Origin: Bacteriovoracaceae bacterium UBA6153 | GTDB lineage: Bacteria > Bdellovibrionota > Bacteriovoracia > Bacteriovoracales > Bacteriovoracaceae | Direction: 5' to 3' | Assembly (NCBI GenBank): GCA_002428265.1 | Contig: DIUR01000018.1 | Coordinates: forward strand, 124,001-188,000 | Length of the DNA: 64,000 nucleotides | Shown: piece after piece, positions 57,509 through 64,000 of the stretch | Layout: each line of letters starts with the position of its first letter | How positions within the stretch are numbered: the first letter of the stretch is position 1 | The notes under the pieces: generated by a model | The model's database searches: none | Told to the model about the DNA's origin: nothing | Seen by the model: only the letters and a program-made list of their open reading frames with translations | Position numbers and translations under genes: made by a program

Positions 57509-57524
57509 GGGTATACAACTTGCA
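57509..57524 (+). promoter_or_regulatory. Sigma-54 (-24/-12) promoter
   Basis: GGGTATACAACTTGCA, ten-base spacing with CTTGCA. The KaiC gene starts 234 bases downstream, leaving an unusually long leader (about 57535-57757) that contains a 28-codon frame starting at 57599. Confidence 0.65.
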
Positions 57525-57757
57525 TTTATTTTAAATGAGTTCCATTTTTCTCAGATTGAGGAAAATTTATACCCCAAAAAGCATTTTTCCCCATTTTTAT
57601 GTGGAAATTTAGAGCGAGAGTTCAGATGAATTACACAGGCCTTCATATTCTCCAAAATAATCCCAACCTTCTCCATCCTTACTAGCGTTATCAATTTCGA
57701 TTTAACTCGCAACTGCTATGTTGCTGAACTGATAAAATCCCTATCCAGGAAATTTAT

Positions 57758-59251
57758 ATGTCCATAAGTCTAAAACTAGAGCGCTATAAAACAGGAATTG
57801 ATGGCCTTGACTCAGTTCTAAATGGTGGTTTACCAGAAAATAGGCTCTATCTAATGCAAGGTGAACCCGGTACAGGTAAAACAACTATAGCTTTTCAATA
57901 CTTGCTTGAAGGTGTGAAAGTTAATCAAAAATGCCTCTACATTTCTTTTTCTGAATCAAGCGAAGAGCTCAATGCTGTAGCAGACTCACATGGCTGGGAC
58001 ATCAGTAAATTGCACATGCTTGAGCTTGGTTCAATTGAAGACCAACTAAAACCTGAGGCACAAAATACAATTTTTTACCCCTCTGAAGTTGAAATGAATC
58101 AGACGATGAGTGTGCTATATAAAGAAATTGAAAAGATTAAACCAGATAGAATTGTATTTGATTCAATTTCTGAAATGAGAATGCTCGCGGAGAGCTCACT
58201 TCGCTATAGAAGACAAATGCTGGCCCTAAAACAATTTTTTGCAAAACAAAATTGTACGGTTCTTCTGCTTGATGACTTAACTGCAAGCCCTAAAGATCTA
58301 CAGGTACAAAGTATTGTTCACGGTGTTTTCAATCTTCAAAAACTTCATCCTGAATTTGGAAATGAAAGAAGAAGAATCAATGTCGTAAAACTGAGAGGCA
58401 TAGAATACTTAGGAGGATTTCACGACTACGTTATCAGACGTGGCGGCGTAGATGTTTTCCCTAGGATGGTTTCTTCTCATCACGATCCCAGCCTAGTTCG
58501 CGAATGTTATAGCTCTGGAATTGCTGCTCTAGACTCTCTGGTCGGTGGTGGTCTTGATGCTGGTACAAGCACACTATTTTTAGGACCTGCTGGTACTGGT
58601 AAATCAACACTGTCCATCCAATATGCCTATGCTGCTGCCGAGCGTGGGGAAAAAGCAATTGTTTTTGCATTTGAAGAATCAATAGCAACTCTTCTTACAA
58701 GAACATCCTCTATCGGAATAGATCTAAAAAAACATATTGATGCCGGAACTATAAAAATAGCCAAAATTGATCCCGCTCAACTTTCTCCTGGTGAATTTGC
58801 AGATCAAATAAGAAAAGCTGTTTTAAATGATGATTTTAAACTTGTGCTTATCGATAGCTTAAATGGATACCTTCATGCAATGCCGGAAGAGCAGTTCCTA
58901 ACATTACAACTTCATGAACTTCTTGCTTTCTTATCCAGTCAGGGAGTGGCCACTATAATGGTTCTTGCTCAGCATGGAATGATTGGACACATGATGAATA
59001 CTCCAATCGACCTAACCTACTTAGCTGATACAGTTATACTTACTCGTTACTTCGAAGCTGAAGGTAGTGTAAAAAAAGCCGTATCTGTTATCAAGCAACG
59101 CTCAGGTCTTCATGAGGCCACAATCAGAGAACTCATGTTTAGGCCAGATGGGCTTTATGTAAGTCCACCACTTAAACAATTTAGAGGTGTATTAACCGGA
59201 GTTCCTCAAATAATTTCAGGAGCAACATCTCCAGTTGAAAACGATGAATAA
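57758..59251 (+). CDS. KaiC-like tandem RecA-fold ATPase
   Basis: 497 residues, two KaiC domains. First: GIDGLDSVLNGGLPENRLYLMQGEPGTGKTT, then DSISEMR; second: GIAALDSLVGGGLDAGTSTLFLGPAGTGKST near 255-285, DSLNGYL. Both Walker A motifs intact. KaiC relatives outside cyanobacteria act as ATP-driven signalling switches and often pair with histidine kinases, as here (overlapping next gene). A role in timing is not implied. CAGGAAATTTAT precedes the ATG. Confidence 0.9.
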   Translation: MSISLKLERYKTGIDGLDSVLNGGLPENRLYLMQGEPGTGKTTIAFQYLLEGVKVNQKCLYISFSESSEELNAVADSHGWDISKLHMLELGSIEDQLKPEAQNTIFYPSEVEMNQTMSVLYKEIEKIKPDRIVFDSISEMRMLAESSLRYRRQMLALKQFFAKQNCTVLLLDDLTASPKDLQVQSIVHGVFNLQKLHPEFGNERRRINVVKLRGIEYLGGFHDYVIRRGGVDVFPRMVSSHHDPSLVRECYSSGIAALDSLVGGGLDAGTSTLFLGPAGTGKSTLSIQYAYAAAERGEKAIVFAFEESIATLLTRTSSIGIDLKKHIDAGTIKIAKIDPAQLSPGEFADQIRKAVLNDDFKLVLIDSLNGYLHAMPEEQFLTLQLHELLAFLSSQGVATIMVLAQHGMIGHMMNTPIDLTYLADTVILTRYFEAEGSVKKAVSVIKQRSGLHEATIRELMFRPDGLYVSPPLKQFRGVLTGVPQIISGATSPVENDE

Positions 59252-60368
59252 AAATCACTCCCAAGCTATTCTACTTTGCCCCACTGGGCAGGATGCTAAA
59301 CTCATTGCTGCAGTTTTAAAAAAAGAATCCGTCGATTCCAGATCTCTTCGCTCTATCAATGAATTATGCGATCTTCATCACGATGAAGCTGGTGTGATTA
59401 TTATTGCTGAAGAGGCCTTAACAATAGATGGAATTGAATCTTTAAATAAATATCTTCTTGCACAAAAAACCTGGTCGGACATTCCCATTATTTTATTAGT
59501 TGGTAGCGGAGTCAGAAATAAAGAATTTAAACTTAAACGACTTGAAGTTTTTGTTTCAAGCGGAAATGTTACATTACTCGAAAGACCACTGCAGCCCTTA
59601 ACACTATTAAGTGCTGCTCAAGTTTTACTTCGCTCAAGAAAACGCCAGTATCAAGTAAGAGATCTTTTAAAATCACAGACTCAAGCAACTAGTATTCGTG
59701 ATGAATTTATTTCAATTGCAAGTCATGAATTGAAAACACCTCTCACTTCACTAAAACTTCAAACTCAAATGACAAGAAGACAAATCAGTAGACCAGAAGC
59801 TATGACTTCAGAAAAAATGAAAAAACAACTGGACTACACAGTCCATCAGATTGACCGTCTAGATAAATTAGTTGATGACATGCTCGACATTTCAAGAATC
59901 AATACTGGCAAATTAATTATCCACAAAGCAAAATTTAATCTTTCTGAATTATTATGTGAACTGATAGAGAGATTTACTCCTCAATTTGAAGCTGCTGGCT
60001 GTACAATCAAAACGAACATTGAACCCAATGTTATTGGCGACTGGGACACTTATAAGATCGAACAGGTTATCAACAATTTGTTTTCAAATGCCATCAGATA
60101 CTCTCCTAAAAAAATGATCACAGTTGGATTAAAAATCGTCGATACCAATGCTGTTATGAATGTTAAAGATAAAGGTATAGGAATAGAATCTGATAATCTT
60201 GAAAGAATTTTTGAGCGTTTTGAAAGAGTCTCTTCAACTGTCAGTGGCCTAGGCCTTGGACTCTATATTACCCGTCAAATCCTGGATCTTCACAATGGCT
60301 CTATAAAAGCAGAGAGTGAAATTGGAAAAGGATCAAATTTTATTATTCATCTTCCCCTACAAAGCTAA
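59244..60368 (+). CDS. Histidine kinase with degenerate receiver-like N-terminus
   Basis: 374 residues. Residues 1-125 look like a REC fold without the phospho-Asp (VIIIAEEAL where DxxMP is expected; ERPLQPL in place of KPx). Then RDEFISIASHELKTPLTSLK (HisKA), NNLFSNAIRYS, DKGIGIE, GLGLGLYITRQIL. Soluble. ATG at 59244 overlaps the KaiC stop by eight bases, so KaiC and kinase are translated together and probably interact through the receiver-like part. Confidence 0.87.
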   Translation: MNKNHSQAILLCPTGQDAKLIAAVLKKESVDSRSLRSINELCDLHHDEAGVIIIAEEALTIDGIESLNKYLLAQKTWSDIPIILLVGSGVRNKEFKLKRLEVFVSSGNVTLLERPLQPLTLLSAAQVLLRSRKRQYQVRDLLKSQTQATSIRDEFISIASHELKTPLTSLKLQTQMTRRQISRPEAMTSEKMKKQLDYTVHQIDRLDKLVDDMLDISRINTGKLIIHKAKFNLSELLCELIERFTPQFEAAGCTIKTNIEPNVIGDWDTYKIEQVINNLFSNAIRYSPKKMITVGLKIVDTNAVMNVKDKGIGIESDNLERIFERFERVSSTVSGLGLGLYITRQILDLHNGSIKAESEIGKGSNFIIHLPLQS

Positions 60369-60409
60369 ATTTTTCATCTCTTCATCCGAAAAGCCTTAAA
60401 AGGACTCTG

Positions 60410-61780
60410 ATGAAAAACTTAAAATCAACATTACTTCTATTTACCCTGCTAGCTCTTACAAGTTGCCAGACTTCTAGCTATAGGAACGTTGCTTCTGATC
60501 ATCACATCTCAAACAATGTTCATCAATTGGTCAGCTGGGAAACAGGTGCAAATGCTGTATCAAAAAGATCAAATGAGATTATCCGAGTAGAACACTATGA
60601 GATCCCCCTAAGGCTCTTACAAAGAGATTTTGACGACTCCCTTGACCCACAAATTAAAAGTTCTTTAATGTTTAAAAAGAATAATGAAACTTACGTAAGA
60701 TGGCTGATCAATCCAGAAGACTCTAAATGGCATCTGGAAGTGAAGGCCTTTCTTGAAAAGCACAATGTTGATAGTACTCCCAAAAAGTTCTTTGATGGCT
60801 ACCTGACAGCTTCACGCTCGATGATTCTAGTTAATCCTGAAAACGGCGCTAACTTTTCTTTAAAAGTTTCAACCAATCTTACGGGCGGTAACTGGACTGA
60901 TAAAAAACAAACATGGAAAGATGCTCAGCAGGTTAGAAATATCAATAAATGGGTGCATGAAATTCTTCCCAAAATGAAAAGTGAAACTCTAGTTGTTATG
61001 GAAGAGCCACTTGCCATGGGAATTAAAGAAATCGATCACGGAATGATTATGAGATCTTTAAATAATCTCCCCGAAGATAAATTTTTCTATTTGCCGGCCT
61101 TCTCAGCTCTTCATGATGAAGAAGGTGCAAGAATTGCAAAACTTAATGGTGCTACAGAGCACGGTATTGCGAACTTCTGGGATAAACATTTAAATCAACC
61201 ACTGGCCAATGCAATGGCGGAGTATTTCTCAATGACTGGTATGTGGTACGACTCCCCTCACGCTCAAAACTTTTTAGTAGAGCTTGACCGAGACATGAAG
61301 CCGACCGGAAGAATTGTGCTTCGTGATCTGGGCGATGCTTATATCCTTGATGATTTTGTAAAAAACACAAAATGGGCATGGATTACGAGTCACTGGGAAG
61401 ATGGAAAAGTTCAGACCGGAAAAATTAATACGGGGATTGGTCTCTTAAAAGGCAACACTCCTCCAAAGTGGATGAGCGGGCTCGAGTATAAAGAGTTTGG
61501 ATGGAATTTTTATCGTACATTTGAGAAGAGATTTTCTGAATTATCAGGCATTCCCCAAACTGAATTAACTAAAACGGACTCAAAAGAAATTATTTTTGAT
61601 TATTCAAAAAAAGTTTATCCGACAACAAGTGAAGCCTGGAAAAAGTTTACTCGTTTTGCTGCTTGTATGAACGGTGAAGCACAAGCTTTATCCGGTGAAA
61701 AATGCCTGGAGCTCTATGAGAAAAGGCATGTTAAAATAGACTGCATGAAAGCGGCAACGGCGATCATCAACGCCCGTTAA
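60410..61780 (+). CDS. Large lipoprotein, possible distant relative of IucA/IucC enzymes
   Basis: 456 residues. Lipobox LALTSC near 15-20. The C-terminal half contains SPHAQNFLVELDRDMKPTGR followed by IVLRDLGDAYI, which resembles the AHxQNxL...RD(L) region of IucA/IucC siderophore synthetases, and KWVHEILPKM/EPLAMG in the middle; but those are cytoplasmic enzymes, so a lipid-anchored version would be odd. Two or three Cys near the C-terminus. Located 41 bases after the kinase and 27 before the Hsp70 gene, so one operon with KaiC. Confidence 0.6.
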   Translation: MKNLKSTLLLFTLLALTSCQTSSYRNVASDHHISNNVHQLVSWETGANAVSKRSNEIIRVEHYEIPLRLLQRDFDDSLDPQIKSSLMFKKNNETYVRWLINPEDSKWHLEVKAFLEKHNVDSTPKKFFDGYLTASRSMILVNPENGANFSLKVSTNLTGGNWTDKKQTWKDAQQVRNINKWVHEILPKMKSETLVVMEEPLAMGIKEIDHGMIMRSLNNLPEDKFFYLPAFSALHDEEGARIAKLNGATEHGIANFWDKHLNQPLANAMAEYFSMTGMWYDSPHAQNFLVELDRDMKPTGRIVLRDLGDAYILDDFVKNTKWAWITSHWEDGKVQTGKINTGIGLLKGNTPPKWMSGLEYKEFGWNFYRTFEKRFSELSGIPQTELTKTDSKEIIFDYSKKVYPTTSEAWKKFTRFAACMNGEAQALSGEKCLELYEKRHVKIDCMKAATAIINAR

Positions 61781-61807
61781 AATCAAAAATCGCAAACTGG
61801 AAAAGTT

Positions 61808-63064
61808 ATGTCTTATTATGCCATCGACTTCGGTACTTCAAATTCATTGCTTAGTTATGTAAAAGATGACGGGACTATCATATCAGTGCCGTTAGAAAAA
61901 GATGGTGCCCTCGTTTTAAGATCCTTACTCTATACTCCTGAACATAATGTTTGGCACTTTGGTAAAGAAGCTATCAAGGAATACATAAACACTGACGGAG
62001 AAGGACGATTTTTTAGATCAGTTAAAAAGTTTCTCCCTGAAACAAACTACAGTGGAACAACTGTCTTCAATAAAACAATGAACATCTCAGAGATAGTGGC
62101 CGTCTTCATGGGAGAAATGAGAAAACGCGCTAACGCTTTTACAAAAGACAATGTCGACAAGATTGTATTGGGAAGACCTGCCCTCTACTCTCTTAACCCA
62201 GAAGAAGACAAACTCGCCCAAGATAGAATGCAGAAGGCCTGCGAGCTGGCAGGATTTAAAGAAGTTATTTTTTGTCCGGAGCCGATAGCGGCAGGACTTG
62301 ATTACAACGGGGACTCTAAAAAAGACCGCATTGTTATGATCGCTGATTTTGGTGGTGGGACTTCAGACTTTACCCTCATGAAAGTTCACTCTGGAGCTTA
62401 CTCTAAAGACGATATCTTAGGTCTCAGTGGGATTTTTAAAGCAGGTGATGCTCTCGATGGTGTCATGATGAAAGACTTTATAGCTCCTCATTTTGGATCG
62501 CGATTTGAATATAAAATTCCTGGAGGAAACAACATTCTCACTTTCCCCAGACAACTCTTGGTAAAAATCTGCTCCCCTGCCCATATCACACATTTGAGAG
62601 AGCGTGATACCTGGGAATTTTTACAGCATATTAAAAAATTTGCCTTATCTGATGTCGGTGAAAAACATATGCACCAACTCTTTACGCTGGTGGAATGCCA
62701 ACTGGGTTTTCCGGTCTTTGATGAGATTGAAAAAACCAAAGTTAAACTTGGAAAAAATTTGGAAGTCGACTTTCTCTACAAATACCCTGGCATTGATATC
62801 TCAGAAAAGATTACAACTAATAACTTTGAAGAAAGTCTTGCACCAACCGTTGGTGACATCATGAACAGTATGAAAGAAGTCTTTGTTCAATCTGGGCTGG
62901 AACCAAAAGATGTGGATCAGGTTTGTTTAACAGGGGGGACTTCTCAGCTACCTCTTATCAGGCAGCAGCTTGGTGAAGTATTTGGAAGTCAAAAATTAGT
63001 CGAATATAATATCTATCAGTCAGTCGTAAATGGACTGGCCCAGTATGCTAAAAAATTAGGCTAG
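61808..63064 (+). CDS. Hsp70-family ATPase-only protein (YegD-like)
   Basis: 418 residues: only the actin-like ATPase domain, no substrate-binding domain. YYAIDFGTSNSLLSYV (phosphate 1), VMIADFGGGTSDFTLMKV (phosphate 2) and CLTGGTSQLPLIRQQL (adenosine) are all present. Same architecture as E. coli YegD. GGAAAAGTT precedes the ATG. Last gene of the KaiC operon; converges with a kinase gene with a four-base overlap. Confidence 0.87.
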   Translation: MSYYAIDFGTSNSLLSYVKDDGTIISVPLEKDGALVLRSLLYTPEHNVWHFGKEAIKEYINTDGEGRFFRSVKKFLPETNYSGTTVFNKTMNISEIVAVFMGEMRKRANAFTKDNVDKIVLGRPALYSLNPEEDKLAQDRMQKACELAGFKEVIFCPEPIAAGLDYNGDSKKDRIVMIADFGGGTSDFTLMKVHSGAYSKDDILGLSGIFKAGDALDGVMMKDFIAPHFGSRFEYKIPGGNNILTFPRQLLVKICSPAHITHLRERDTWEFLQHIKKFALSDVGEKHMHQLFTLVECQLGFPVFDEIEKTKVKLGKNLEVDFLYKYPGIDISEKITTNNFEESLAPTVGDIMNSMKEVFVQSGLEPKDVDQVCLTGGTSQLPLIRQQLGEVFGSQKLVEYNIYQSVVNGLAQYAKKLG

Positions 63065-64000
63065 TGCTTTTTTAATGGCAATTCAACAATAAAGGTAGAG
63101 CCTACATTAAGTGTGCTTTCAACCCAAATTTTTCCACCATGTGCTTCAATGATTTGCTTAGAAATGAAGAGTCCAATCCCCAATCCTGAAACCTCGTCTG
63201 CTGAAACGACACGCTCAAATTTTTTAAAAATAAGCTCAAAGTTTTTTGGATCAATCCCTAGTCCATTATCTGCAACTTTAAAAAAACATTTATCGTGTGT
63301 TTTTTCGGCCGTAATTGTCACTGTTCCGGCCCTGCCGTACTTAAGAGCATTTGTGAGTAAATTTGTTAATACCTGCTCAATTCTATCGACATCAAAATCA
63401 CCGACAATCTCACTTTTGCAATTATTAATAAATGGCATATGAAGTACTTCAAATTGGTCTTTGTGACGTTCGTAAGCATCTTTAATAATTTTACACAAAT
63501 CTGCTGACTCAAAGTTATAAGAGAGTCTGCCTGAATGAATGCGAGTGATATCCAGCATATCATCCACTAGTCTAATTAAGCGGTTGATCTGATTTTCATT
63601 TTTTACAAACAAAGGCCTAAGTTTATCAAGAGTCAACTCTTCAGTATTTCCCTTACTAATCTTTCTCTGAGTCGATTGAGTTTGAAGCTTGAGTGATGTC
63701 AATGGTGTTTTTAGTTCGTGAGAAATAATAGATAGAAACTCGTCGCGAGAATTTATTGCATTGATGAGTTCATGTTCGGTATTAATTCTTGAAGTCACGT
63801 CTCTAACTGTTAGGACCGCAAAAACTATTTTATCATTCTCATCATACACCGGTGAACCATTATAACTCGCTATCCATTTATTATGAGTATCTGTTCTCTC
63901 CAGAATGACTTCCCAATCAGAAAAACTCTCTCCGCGCAGGATACTGGCAAGAGGCCATTCAAAACGTCTTTCACCTTCTAATGAATACTGAATGAAGAGG
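63061..64000 (-). CDS. PAS-containing sensor histidine kinase, C-terminal part (runs off right edge)
   Basis: The frame is open to base 64000. The visible N-terminal part (FEWPLASILRGESFSDWEVIL..., WIASYNGSPVYDENDK...FAVLTVRDVTSR) is a PAS fold; then RDEFLSIISHELKTPLTSLK (HisKA), LTNLLTNALKYG, DNGLGID, GLGIGLFISKQII. The kinase core is very similar to those at 40900 and 59244, so these are paralogues. Confidence 0.9.
   Translation of the reverse strand, partial: LFIQYSLEGERRFEWPLASILRGESFSDWEVILERTDTHNKWIASYNGSPVYDENDKIVFAVLTVRDVTSRINTEHELINAINSRDEFLSIISHELKTPLTSLKLQTQSTQRKISKGNTEELTLDKLRPLFVKNENQINRLIRLVDDMLDITRIHSGRLSYNFESADLCKIIKDAYERHKDQFEVLHMPFINNCKSEIVGDFDVDRIEQVLTNLLTNALKYGRAGTVTITAEKTHDKCFFKVADNGLGIDPKNFELIFKKFERVVSADEVSGLGIGLFISKQIIEAHGGKIWVESTLNVGSTFIVELPLKKH

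Noticed and set aside
1..64000. CRISPR arrays, IS elements, prophage, tRNA or rRNA genes
   Set aside because: No regularly spaced repeats, transposase or integrase genes, or recognisable tRNA/rRNA sequences were seen; the only tandem repeat is inside the gene at 51904.

Overview
Organism. The window is a low-GC (roughly 37-38 percent by eye), densely coded Gram-negative chromosome with many signal peptides, lipoboxes, outer-membrane proteins, PAS/histidine kinases and sigma-54 type promoters. The mixture suggests a Bdellovibrionota member of the Bacteriovorax/Peredibacter type. That is inference from gene content; there is no rRNA, tRNA, phage, IS element or CRISPR array here to anchor taxonomy. 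Layout. 1-610 is the start of a guanine deaminase gene. 1-6.9 kb alternates a flavin reductase and aspartase with a run of tiny hydrophilic proteins, a short secreted peptide and two probable small RNAs. 6.9-12.3 kb holds a secreted 5'-nucleotidase, a small outer-membrane protein and a nuclease/phospholipase D/thioredoxin operon. 12.4-17.8 kb has a lytic transglycosylase, two SOUL haem-binding paralogues, YceI, and a DnaJ/CbpM/VOC operon. 17.8-29.8 kb is more ordinary: a di-haem oxidoreductase/imelysin pair, Hsp20, two ABC-2 export systems, a DUF6279 lipoprotein and RadD. 29.8-39.4 kb is the densest accessory block: four CBS-pair proteins, glutathionyl-hydroquinone reductase, DUF72, a NYN-LOTUS protein, BrkB/YihY, small disordered proteins and a third small RNA. 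39.4-48 kb has YaeQ, a frameshifted sensor kinase, a receiver protein, MltA and DoxX. 48-55.9 kb has OmpA, BON, TrmA, an Ntn amidase, a kinase, MscS, a MazG-like enzyme and RlmF. 56-64 kb has a secreted phospholipase D, a KaiC-like ATPase with a kinase, an unusual lipoprotein, a short Hsp70 and a kinase running off the right edge. How it works together. The main result is a repeated promoter, GG-N10-GC in the form (T)GGYAY-N5-(T)TGC(A/T), found 27 times in front of genes on both strands. This is the -24/-12 signature of sigma-54 RNA polymerase. It precedes nearly all the small disordered proteins, three of the four CBS transcription units, chaperone and haem-binding genes, envelope proteins (BON, SPW, BrkB, MscS, OMP), the KaiC-kinase unit and three leader-less, terminator-ended intergenic transcripts likely to be small RNAs. 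Housekeeping genes (aspA, radD, trmA, rlmF, mltA, ABC transporters) lack it. Several of these promoters carry copies of a TTGCC(T/C)C(A) element about 40-90 bases upstream, sometimes paired at 21-22 bp, which could be the activator site. The window therefore looks like a large island of one sigma-54 controlled stress or life-cycle regulon whose activator is not encoded here.
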